NCBI GenBank assembly: GCA_026413225.1
Contig: JAPMTP010000045.1
Location: 124,001-188,000, forward strand
DNA from: Otis tarda
Lineage: Eukaryota; Chordata; Aves; Otidiformes; Otididae
Length of the DNA stretch: 64,000 nt
Reading direction: 5' to 3'
Part shown: positions 11,501 through 19,539 of the stretch, in pieces
Numbering within the stretch: the stretch's first letter is position 1
How the letters are laid out: each line of letters begins with the position of its first letter
Translations under genes and position numbers: made by a program
Notes under the pieces: model-generated
Database searches by the model: none
Seen by the model: the letters and a program-made list of their open reading frames with translations, nothing else
What the model was told of the DNA's origin: nothing

Positions 11501-14500
11501 AGCACACGACAGAGAATAAAGCGCCATCTTACCATCCTTTTCCAGCTGAGGGAAACATCCGCTGCCACACGGCCTGTCTCTGTGGCCTATAATTAAAGCT
11601 CTGTGCAATGTAGCAGCCCCATCAGACTCCCGGACTTCTCCTGCTTGCAGCCCACGGACTCCATGCGAGCTTTGGCGGACACAGAGGATCGTGTCTTTCA
11701 TGTCAGGTGGCAGCGCCACGAACCTGGGAGAGCTGCTGCCCAGCTTACAGCCTGGAGAGCCTTGGATGCTACCACTGCACGGAGCAGGCACCATGGCCGT
11801 TCCGTAGCGATCGACTCGAGCCGCTTCGGCTCAAGTCCTGCTCTCCGAACTCACCTGCTCCTCCGTCAGAGCCTCCTCTGCACCACCCACTGCTCCTGGA
11901 GAACAGACTTGAATCACTTGGATTTTGAAGGACTTCAGCTACAGCAGAAATCAACACGGGAAGACACAAATCACTGAAACCTGCTAGCAGCTCTGCTGCC
12001 CAACCCAGCCCTCTACATACCAAGGCAAAGGCTGTCCTGGCACCTTCCTCCTCCGACACCGAGGTCTCTGCGCTCAGGCACGATGACCTTACCTTTGCCT
12101 TGGCAACACTCGTCCCGTAGCTGCCTCCAGCCCGGACCGTGGATCCTGCCGATCCTGCCCCATGCCCACAGACGCCCTACCTGCTCCTTGGCCTGCTCCA
12201 GGTTGGCTCTCAGCAGCTCCTCCTTGCGCCCCATGGCCTGCAGCCGCAGGGCTTGCTTGGCGCGGTGTTGCTTCAGCATCTTCTCAGCCTGCAAGCCAAG
12301 AGCATTTGCACATCAAAGCCAGACCAGTCAAACATGCCAGAAGCGCTTCTGCCCAGACCATCTCGTGCCCATTCCTCCCTGCCCTCCGCCGCGTACCCCA
12401 CAGCCAGATCCTTACCTTGGCTTTCTCAGCCAGCTGCCCTCGCGTGATCTCCTGCTCAGCGCAATACTTCTGCACCTCCCGCTGCAGCTGCTCCACGTCG
12501 CGTTCCAGCTCCTTGACACGCTGCAAGAGTCCCGGGACAGCGCAGGCTCTCACCAGAGGAGCTCGGCACTGCCTCTCCAGAGGGTTTCTCCCACTAAGCC
12601 CTACATTTTCCCCATCTGGCCCATTTCCTTTAGCCCACAGCTTTCTCCTATCAACGTTTACTGTGGTCAGATTGGTTTTCGAGTGGCTTGCACTCTTATT
12701 TCAGACACCATTCTCCTGCATTGCAGCGCGGTGTTACGATTTCTACCGGAGCTTACATTTCTCCGGCTCCCTCTGCACATTAGGCACCTTCTATTACAGG
12801 AGTCGGAGGCAAAGCACCTCCCTCAAAATGCCCAGTCGCTTTTTCTCTCAACGATGCATTCCCACGCCCGCTGCTCGCCCGCGCACTCCATCGCCCCAAA
12901 CGCCTTGCAACTCACATTTTGGCTCAGAGTCAATTCTCGCTCTCTGAGCTCCCGCTTCTCTTCCTGTCTAGAGCACTAGAATGAACGGCGCCCAAGGAAG
13001 AAAAAAAACAAGACGTCAGAGCAGGCAGATACCGTCATTTCTGCAGCAACTGTCGGCCCGTACTTCAGTGCCCCAGCCCTGCTACGTGCTGCGATGATGG
13101 AGTGCCCGCCATGGGGCTGTCAAGGCACAGAGACCAGGAGAGTGCCCGCACCTGGAAATGCCCCTTTTTAAGGCATTGCCTGGCTGAGGGAAGGACAAAC
13201 ACCCGCAGGGAGTACCCAGTGACAGAGCTAAACTCCTCTGGCTTCGGAAAGACTTCGACAGGGATGGGGGGAAAGGATCCAAGGCAACAATCCCAATTAC
13301 AAACATCGATGGCCACCCGACCGTGATGGCAACAGACATCTCGTGTGCTTTTCAGCTCTGCGCTCCAGGGTATCGGGGATTCACAGTCCCACCCGAGCGC
13401 CTCACACCAGCTCCCGCCTCCCTCCGGCTCTTCCTGCATCCACGGAGCGGAGGAAACCCACCCAGGGATGCTCGGGGACGCACTCTCTGCCTTGAAATGA
13501 GTGCTGCGGGACAAGTGCCACCAGACACCCAGCAGGATGTGTCACTGGGATGCCTGGTCCCCCCTGCCTCAAGTGCGTGCAGTTTCTCAAGCGCTCGTAC
13601 AGATCAACCCTTTCCCACTGGGCTGATTTGCGGCACAGCTCTTCTCCAGTACGCTGCTTGGGGAGGATGCTCGGCCAGGTCCAGGCTGGCAGGTGCGGTG
13701 ACCCCCACCTGCAGCCCCCGGGCCCCAGGCAGCTTTTCCATTGCTTCAAATTCACAGCCATTCACTCCCTTCTCCTGGTACGCTGCCTACTCAGCCAGCC
13801 AACACGCTGCGCCCGCTCTGCGCTTACCATGCGGCTCTGCCAGTTAGGGAGGGAGCTGCTAATACGGAAAACAACAGCCGGCTGCACAGCCCGCTTCCTT
13901 TAGGAGAAAAACCAGGCTGGGCTGCAGGGAGCACCCACAAAGACGAGCTTTCCATGGGAAAGAATCTCAGCAGGAGCGCTTGGCACCTACAACCAGCTCT
14001 GCTCACCGAAATCCAGGGCACACAGCACCTGCCTGCCCAGCACGCAGCGGGATTCAGCTGGGGCAGGCCACGCGGCTCCGTGGGCATCGCACGGCCCCCA
14101 GACCCACCCGCTGCCCCGTCGCCGCTCCGTCCCAGCGGTGGTGCGGCCAGGAGCCTCGGGTTACAAGGGGAACCCCGACACACCCAGCTGCTGGGCTTCT
14201 TTACAGAGAGAGACGCCAGGCCCTTCTTCCCCTCCTGGCTTCCCACCTCACTCCAGACACCAGACTGACATTTCCTGAGACCCCATCAGGGATCTTCACC
14301 TTGGCAGACATGACTGCTAGCTCCTTGTCCTTCTCTCTGTTTTCCTTTTTCATGTACTCAACATCTTCTCTGAGTTGCAGCATTTTCTGGTCCTTCTCAG
14401 CCATCTCCCTTAGCAGCCTGCTCACTAGACCTGAGGAAAAAACCGCTCCGGTGACAGGCTACCCTAGATCCCTGGCACAGGACCACCCTCCCTCTTTGAC

Positions 14501-17500
14501 AACCGTTCCCCTTGGACAGTGGATTCAGCTTTCGGCACACCGTGCTGCCCATCGCTCCGTGACAGCATCGCTACCAAGCTCCTCGGAGCCTCGTGGCACA
14601 CGCTCCCGGGAGGCTGAGCAGTTCTTACGGATCCGATTCGGCTGCCTTACTGCGTCAGATCCGCGGCTCCGATGCTGCCCTCCCTGCCGAGCGAGCTGTC
14701 CCCCACGGGGTGCACGGCCGCTCACTCAACAGCACCGCGTGCCAGCAGCTCAGAGCCCGCCCCACCATCGGCGCTTTTCTCCCCTAACACACTTCTCCAT
14801 CCCAACACTCTGCCTTCGGCACCCGCATTGTCCCTCGCTCTGGGGGCCCTCGTCGTGTCAGACGCTGCCCTGCAGCCCCCGCAGAGCTTCAGGGCACAGA
14901 TGCGGAGGATTTCTAGGAGCCCCTCCAAAACTTCTGTTGCTTGGACACTTTGGCCAAGGCTCCTTCCTTGCCAGGAGCCGGTCCCCACCCGCTTTGTGCC
15001 CCTCCACAGAGCTCCAGGGATACCATACCGCTAACCACAGCGTGGTCCCTCTTCCACTTCTCGCTTTCTTGCCGCAGCCTTACGATTTCCAGGTCTCTGC
15101 TGGAGGCGCAATGGGCTAAAACCTCGCTCACTTCTTTCTGCAGTTCGCTGATCTGCAAAACAGAGACTCGCTCGCGCTCCTCCCCAGAATCCTCTTTCCC
15201 TCCGTTACAGCCCCCTTCAGAGAGGGAAATCTGGCGCTTCCCAGGTCATGCTCCGATGGGGTTACTCTTTAGCAGCGTGGACTGGCTCCCCGCAGTCCTC
15301 GCTTTGGACAGGACCATCTCAGATTCCTTGGGACCCTTCCTGCTGCACCCCTCAGACAAGAGGCACACTGAGGCGTTGTCTCCCAGGCTGGCAACGTGTG
15401 GCTGGGGCCGGGTGACCCTGCTAACGCGGCAGCAGGCAGACACACCTGTACACCTAGCGCCTTGCCAGGGCACACGTATTTATTGCTACAAATGCCAATC
15501 CGGAGCCGCTAAGGGGAACTCCTGTTCCCGTTCCCACCACAAACGCCATTTTTACAGGCTCTGCTGGAAATGGAGAGTGGGAAATACCCTTTGCTACCCG
15601 CTTTCGCTACCATCGGCAGCGTGCGTAAAGCACAAAACCGCTTCCCGCTGCTCAAGCCACTGGTTTCACTAAGCAATTACTGGAGGGCATAGAAGAGCTG
15701 GAAGAGCCTTGGGCTGGGGAAAGGAAAGATGCTGCAAACACAGACACGCTCAGCGTTTCATCTCAGTGCTGTCACGGCAGCGATGCTGCCAGCACCTCGA
15801 CGCTCTCTCACCTCCCCTCCACCAGGAACCTGCTTCTCACAGCCTCCTCTGCACCACAGTCAGGACGAGCCCAAAGCATTTCCCAGCATCCGTCACACCC
15901 CAGATGCCGGGGCAAGGGCAGGACGCAACCAGGACGGGCTGGCCAAGATGCCTGGCTCCTGACCTGCGTGCCTCCATCGGACCCACACCTTGCATTGCGC
16001 CTTTTCCTGTGCCAGAGAGACGCGGCAGGACTCCCTCACTGTCTCTCCAGGCCATTTTCTGAGCTCTCATAAAACGCGAGTGTGTGCTATTACCGTACCC
16101 CTGGACAAGACAACTGGAAGCTCTCTCTCCTCTACTCAGCCACCTATTGCCACCAGGACGCCCAGGGACTGCGCTGCCTTTGCGATGGGTATTCTCCCCC
16201 AACCCCAGAAACGCACCCATGCAGACCCTTCCTGAGGTAAGAGGGGCGAGGGGAATGCGAGAGGGAAGCAAGGGCTCTGGCTGCCTGGCCCACCATGCCT
16301 GTGTGCGCCTCTTCTCTACCAAAGGCTCCTTCAGCTTCTGTTTCCCTCCCCACTGCAGCTCGACAGATCCCACCACACACACGCCACATTTCGGTACCAG
16401 CTTCTTTACTGGAAACTTGCACAGAAAGCAAGCACCCAGGTAAAATACAAATAAGAAACACAACCACAACCATGCTGGAAAAAACACTTCTCCTTCCGTT
16501 CCCTTCTGTGCAGACCTGCTCCTCCTACAAACTGAGCATTACGCTACAAAACACATCTGCCGCGGAGAGGTCTTTTCCCTGCACGGTGCCCACGGAAGCC
16601 GTCAGTACCTGCTGCCTCAAGGCTCTGGTCTCCTCCGTTTTGGCTCCCAGCTCTCGGTCAAAGGTGCGCTGCTTCTGGGACAGCTCTACCTTGGTCCTTG
16701 CCATCACCTCAGCCAGCGCCCTCGTCATAGTTACGATCTCATCCTGCAGATCTCTTATCACTCCGTCTTTCTCCTTCAGTCGTATTTCCCAGCTCGACAG
16801 GTGATCCACTTCCTTGTCCACCTGCGGAAGCCCTGCATCCTGTGGGCAGATTACGGGTGCCGGCTGTCACTCTCTGGCTACGGAGACACCGGGCCGCCCG
16901 CTCCGGGTGGTACCCGCTCGTGGCCATCAACCGCCTGGAACTTGCTCGCCCCGGCCTTCCACGAACCACCGCGCCCACCCCCATCACCAGGAGAACTCCC
17001 CTTCGCTGACGGTCCCTGCACCCTGCTGGGGTGGCTGTTCAGAGCCAAAATCATTTGGCGGGGCTCGCCTGCTCTGCCCAGGACGGGGACAGGGACGGTG
17101 TCCCTCACACCTTCCCCCACCTCACCTCCTGTGGGATGATATCCCCTTCCTGAATCCCCAGGAAAGCGGTTTCCTCCGCACCGGTTGCACCGCTGCCTGG
17201 GATGCCGGTCATGACTGGAAAAAGCACACACCACAGCAGCAGACGTCAGCACGGGAACTGGCTGCACGCCATGTCCCGCTCACTCGCCTCAAACCTACTC
17301 CAAGGCAGCGGCTACTTTACAGACCACGAGCTCACCTCACAGCCACAACAGACACCAACTCCTCGGCACTAACAAGACACCAGTGCAAACAGTCGGCACA
17401 CCAGAGAGAAACAACACACCTCTGGGACCCCAGCGAGCCTCAAGGGCAGCGGAGACACCGCAGACCAAGGCTCCGGTGATATTTCCCCATTGCGCCAGCT

Positions 17501-18500
17501 CTACTGTGCCACCTCACGGTTGACTTCGTACGGCTTCGGCCAGCTCCATCCACCCAAATCTCAAGGCAGGAAAAGCCCCAGACTGGGAGTCAGGCCGTAC
17601 CAAGCTACGTTCATGGCAACAGTCTTGTTTTCCAGCTGGACCATTCCTCCAAGCCCCTGCCTGCGCTTCATCGCTATGGCACGCAGAATTTCCAGAGGCG
17701 TGTTCACTACAACCCTCGTTTCAGGATTCTGCACTCAAGGCAGCCAGTAACTGCGCTGCCAAGGAGGAAAAACCGTCATTTCACCCTTCCCGATCACACA
17801 CAGGGAAAAAGGAAGAGGAAACGTCCCTCTCGGCTACCAGGGCAACGGCATTCCCCTTGGGACATCCCAACCCATTTCTTAACTGACCCACGAGCCACCC
17901 AGGACCGCACACGACCTCCCGCCAGCTCCACTGGTCCAGGACTCACAGCCCACCGCTGCCGAGGGGCGGCCCTTCTCAAAACTGCCTCTGCTCGGATCCC
18001 CTCCGCTCGAGGCTAAGGCACTCACAGGGGACACCAGGCTACCAACCACCCGCTTTGGCATCGGGGAGTACCTGGCCTCACGGCGGAGGTCCTGCTCAAA
18101 GCGTCCAGCGGGATGGAGCTGGTCATGCCCTTAGGCCGAGGACTCACGGATCGCTTCCGTGACAGCGGACGGGGCACGTGGCTGGTCATGCCGGGAGTCC
18201 GGCTGCTGGAAGAGGCGGGGGTGTGCTGCCCCCACAGCGAGGAGAGGGGCGGATGAGGCACAAACTTTGAGAGTTCGGCCTTTGAAGCCACCTGGAGCTG
18301 CCTGTTCCGTGTGGGGGTACAGGACACCTGTGAGGGGAAAAAAGACCCCAATAGCAGCAAGACTTCAGGCACCTCCTTAGCCCTTGGGCCGCGTGCGTTA
18401 TGTCCTACAAACCCCAGGCACAGACCTCAGCGGAGGCGCATTTTGAGTCCTCTCCCCTTTCCGTTCCCCAAGGATCGGACTTAAATCCAGACTCCCCCAT
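2469..18500 (-). CDS. FHAD1-like coiled-coil gene, copy A (24 coding exons, frame broken in ex4)
   Basis: Long coiled-coil protein of the FHAD1 type. Exons run from ex2 (18426-18500) to ex25 (2469-2568) and are listed separately. The matching blocks follow FHAD1 order: a GIPG segment, a KEV(D/S)xLSxxEI block, SG-(L/M)VS, the (K/R)YCAEQ block, the QAMGR...LEQA block and LSWLEGAERLL. Together these make most of the protein helical coiled coil. The N-terminal FHA domain of FHAD1 is not seen. Exon phases agree throughout except that ex4 is 120 nt here against 139 nt in copies B and D, so ex4 joins ex5 out of frame and meets a stop at once. With a 139-nt ex4 the total would be 3030 nt. Copy A may be a pseudogene, may start at the ATG in ex5, or may use an unseen splice form. 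The role is probably ciliary or sperm (inference). Confidence 0.6.
3138..3382 (-). CDS. Copy A ex24, GFPQYVDIISAL exon
   Basis: 81 codons plus two bases (phase 0 to 2) between aattgtcag and gtacca: AEEIMHSRGFPQYVDIISAL, then a Gln/Glu/Lys-rich coiled coil to MMKLHESK. Counterparts: B 23427-23671 and C 46477-46721. The strongest block near the C-terminus. Confidence 0.8.
3821..3916 (-). CDS. Copy A ex23, SSEVFKAMELSEKM exon
   Basis: 32 codons, phase 0 to 0, between gtctgtgcag and gtaggt: APDAVSHGAAYEAADGATSS and on to ELSEKM. B counterpart 24110-24205. Confidence 0.65.
4819..4886 (-). CDS. Copy A ex22, small Lys/Cys exon
   Basis: 68 nt, phase 1 to 0, between gtgcgcag and gtgaca: DRKALQKKKCQASGKRLVPC, then EE. 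It is the only exon found that bridges the phases of ex21 and ex23. Also at 24359-24426, 29050-29117 and 33730-33797, where its use inside the repeat would break the frame. Confidence 0.6.
5070..5202 (-). CDS. Copy A ex21, GMWCRDQRHEETIRRQ exon
   Basis: Phase 0 to 1 between cttcctgcag and gtaagt: PAWALVNLGMWCRDQRHEET and on to LEESQSS. Counterparts: B 24610-24742, 29301-29433 and 33981-34113. Confidence 0.8.
5583..5770 (-). mobile_element. CR1 LINE 3'-end fragment (copy A)
   Basis: The plus strand reads atcatagaat...ggtttggcttggaagggacc...atccagtccaa...gcagggacatctccaac, the reverse complement of an avian CR1 3' end. 5'-truncated. It lies in the ex20-ex21 intron, and the same insertion is in all cassette copies. 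Confidence 0.9.
6668..6776 (-). CDS. Copy A ex20, AECQALRDASREA exon
   Basis: Phase 2 to 0 between ttggcacag and gtgagt: QARAECQALRDASREAVLKV and on to KVAEAFGR. Counterparts: B 26211-26319, 30917-31025 and 35596-35704; D 63236-63344. Confidence 0.8.
7117..7276 (-). CDS. Copy A ex19, QVKDQERELHLLRKE exon
   Basis: Phase 1 to 2 between gtgcctag and gtacac: coiled coil with CQVKDQERELHLLRKELLEM. Present in every copy of the cassette: B 26660-26819, 31366-31525 and 36045-36204; D 62750-62909. Confidence 0.8.
8113..8173 (-). CDS. Copy A ex18, short form of the LSKELK exon
   Basis: 20 codons plus one base (phase 0 to 1) between cttgtag and gttagt: ATTRLSNELKVTRARMLDLT. B and D have a longer exon here (186 nt) with a different 5' part and phase 1 to 1; only the LS(N/K)ELK...RMLDL part is shared. 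Confidence 0.65.
8385..8492 (-). CDS. Copy A ex17, coiled coil, absent from B and D
   Basis: 36 codons, phase 0 to 0, between gctcctcag and gtgagt: MLESAIAKEKDKCKQLLEEG and on to LRSLTE. Confidence 0.75.
9373..9510 (-). CDS. Copy A ex16, coiled coil, absent from B and D
   Basis: 46 codons, phase 0 to 0, between cctgtag and gtatgg: YQLERLQESQAALLQKHMKE and further Glu/Lys-rich helix to DKESKE. Confidence 0.75.
9824..9894 (-). CDS. Copy A ex15, absent from B and D
   Basis: Phase 1 to 0 between cttttgcag and gtatgg: LLPTLQKLVKNSQETARKNQ, then MLQ. The phase fits ex14 exactly. Confidence 0.7.
10765..10960 (-). CDS. Copy A ex14, LSWLEGAERLL exon
   Basis: 65 codons plus one base (phase 0 to 1) between ttctccag and gtctgt. 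It carries ACLRSPCSSNSLREELGRLE and VLLSWLEGAERLLASTG, a clear match to the FHAD1 'SWLEEVEQLL' region. In B and D only its 3' part survives, fused to ex12. Confidence 0.8.
11340..11492 (-). CDS. Copy A ex13, absent from B and D
   Basis: 51 codons, phase 0 to 0, between ttgccag and gtcagt: VIDKVRETSQEKQQSQKRVK and a further helical stretch. Removed by deletion in B and D. Confidence 0.75.
11855..11938 (-). CDS. Copy A ex12, LKSFKIQV exon
   Basis: 28 codons, phase 0 to 0, between tgctgtag and gtgagt: LKSFKIQVIQV... ending ALTEEQ. In B and D its first eight codons are fused to the end of ex14. Confidence 0.7.
12181..12288 (-). CDS. Copy A ex11, LQAMGR exon
   Basis: 36 codons, phase 0 to 0, between cttgcag and gtaggg: AEKMLKQHRAKQALRLQAMG and on to LEQAKEQ. 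Matches the FHAD1 'LQ-(E/A)MG-R' block. Counterparts: B 38903-39010, D 59948-60055. Confidence 0.8.
12416..12520 (-). CDS. Copy A ex10, VQKYCAEQ exon
   Basis: 35 codons, phase 0 to 0, between ctcttgcag and gtaagg: RVKELERDVEQLQREVQKYC and on to AEKAK. It corresponds to the FHAD1 block with a Cys-Thr/Ala-Glu-Gln motif. Counterparts: B 39138-39242; D 59717-59820, which has lost one base. Confidence 0.8.
12916..12975 (-). CDS. Copy A ex9, small coiled-coil exon
   Basis: 20 codons, phase 0 to 0, CSRQEEKRELRERELTLSQN, between cattctag and gtgagt. Counterparts: B 39638-39697, D 59262-59321. An alternative acceptor six bases on would break the frame. Confidence 0.75.
14300..14430 (-). CDS. Copy A ex8, coiled-coil exon absent from B and D
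   Basis: Phase 1 to 0 between tttcctcag and gtgaag. Encodes LVSRLLREMAEKDQKMLQL and a strongly charged helix ending ELAVMSAK. Confidence 0.75.
15029..15152 (-). CDS. Copy A ex7, coiled-coil exon absent from B and D
   Basis: Acceptor ctgttttgcag; encodes ISELQKEVSEVLAHC... and ends KRDHAVVSG across a phase-1 junction (AGCG|gtatgg). The junction matches the 'SG-(M)VS' region of FHAD1. Confidence 0.75.
16609..16839 (-). CDS. Copy A ex6, coiled-coil exon absent from B and D
   Basis: 77 codons, phase 0 to 0, between cccacag and gtactg. It encodes DKEVDHLSSWEIRLKEKDG and then a heptad-type helix, the start of the main coiled coil and one of the clearest FHAD1-like blocks. Missing from B and D. 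Confidence 0.75.
17126..17214 (-). CDS. Copy A ex5, MTGIPGSG exon
   Basis: Acceptor ttccag, then two bases and ATG ACC GGC. It encodes MTGIPGSGATGAEET..., matching the 'GIPG' segment that precedes the first coiled coil in FHAD1. It is one codon shorter than in B (40147-40238) and D (58721-58812), and ends in phase 0. Confidence 0.65.
17609..17728 (-). CDS. Copy A ex4, 19 nt shorter than in B and D
   Basis: Starts NPETRVVVNTPLEILRAIAM after gtgcag. The donor aac|gtagct gives 120 nt, phase 0. Copies B (40634-40772) and D (58187-58325) have 139 nt, phase 1, because a short GGCTTGGAGGAATGGTCCAG motif is present twice. Only the long form joins ex5 in frame. Confidence 0.6.
18082..18327 (-). CDS. 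Copy A ex3, basic Ser/Pro-rich segment
   Basis: 82 codons, phase 0 to 0, between ctcacag and gtgagg. It encodes a basic, Ser/Pro-rich, non-helical stretch including RKRSVSPRPKG. No FHA fold is recognisable. The counterpart in D carries an in-frame TAG. Confidence 0.6.
18426..18500 (-). CDS. Copy A ex2, likely start exon
   Basis: An acceptor (tttaattttgcaaaag) is followed immediately by ATG. 25 codons, starting MGESGFKSDPWG, end in GAG before gtctgt. The donor is weak, so the start exon is less certain than the others. The same exon lies at 41470-41544 in B and 57422-57496 in D. Confidence 0.45.
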
Positions 18501-18955
18501 CTTTTGCAAAATTAAAAAAAAAATCCTTGAGTTTTGATGCTTTTCCAGCTCTTCCCTCTCTCTCCATTCGACTGCTCTGTTTCTGCACGTCATCGGCACT
18601 ATCCGAAAGCCCTCGTTTCACGCCTCTCCCGGCTCCCACGCAGGTGGCCCCACCCTGTCACTTCTCCCGTGCAGCGAGCCGACCCAAAGCCTCTCACCGC
18701 ACTCCTGCCTTGCCACAGCAATCACCACCCCCTACGCCGGGCCTGTCACACGCGTAATTTGGACACTCTCCGCTACCCTCCCGATAAGCAGAGTTTCCCC
18801 GGACGGCAGCGACGAGCCACCTTCATTGTCTCCTACATCAGCTGCCCCAGCCCCTTCACCTGCAAGGCTTACGTTACAAAGAACAACTACTACCGTTTAG
18901 TAAATCCCCCGACCGACGCACAGCAACCCAGCCACAAACGTGCTGACCAACTCAC

Positions 18956-19230
18956 GTGCTAGAGATGGTACAGCGTCGCTCCAAGGGCGGCTCTGCCCCG
19001 GCCGGCAGCGTGGCTGCCGCCTCGCTGTAGCCTCGGAAATCCCAGCCGCGTCAGCCCTCGCTGATGCCCTCCTCGGTGCTCCTCTCGCTGGGGTTTGTTT
19101 CGGTGTTTTGTTTTTTCGCTTCTCCTTTTGCCTGGCCACTGGCCCAGCAGCACGAGAAAGTTGAGTGCCAACAGCAGCTCTGCTCGACACCAACTGACAC
19201 AGCCGGGCCGCGGAACAGAACCATGGCAAC
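18956..19230 (-). other. Probable non-coding first exon, copy A
   Basis: A strong donor (AGCAC|gtgagttgg) at 18955 follows a CpG-rich stretch. Long open frames here either lack an ATG or stop just before the donor, so I read it as 5' UTR with translation starting in ex2. The upstream limit is not defined. Counterpart donors end at 41999 (B) and 56967 (D). Confidence 0.45.
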
Positions 19231-19520
19231 GCAGAGGTTCCGTTGCGGTTCTAGGTTGCCAGCGACGACCCGGGCCACTCCAATCGGATCAGCCGCTCTG
19301 AGCCCGGTCCCGCCTGGCACGGAATGTTTACACGGATGCGGAATCCACCGCCTCCCCGGCAACCAGTGCCAGTGCTCCGCCACACGCAATGCAGAGGCAA
19401 GGGGCAGAGAGGGGGAGGCGCGAGCCTTGTGGGCCTTGCAGGCCTCACCCTCTGGCCTCCCGCCGGGCGGCCGACTGGGCCCGACTCGGCCCGGCCCGGC
19501 TGCGAGAAGTGGAGAGGAGA
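19000..19520 (-). promoter_or_regulatory. CpG-rich promoter of copy A with X-box-like half sites
   Basis: GC/CpG-rich and without an obvious TATA box. On the minus strand GTTGCCATGG (19221-19230) matches the first ten bases of the palindromic RFX X-box GTTGCCATGGCAAC. Related half sites (ggcaacc and gttgccggg on one or other strand) lie near 19257 and 19359. RFX factors drive ciliary genes, which would suit an FHAD1-like product. The same motifs occur in B (42264-42273) and D (56693-56702). Confidence 0.45.
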
Positions 19521-19539
19521 TGAGCTGAGAAGAGTCTCA

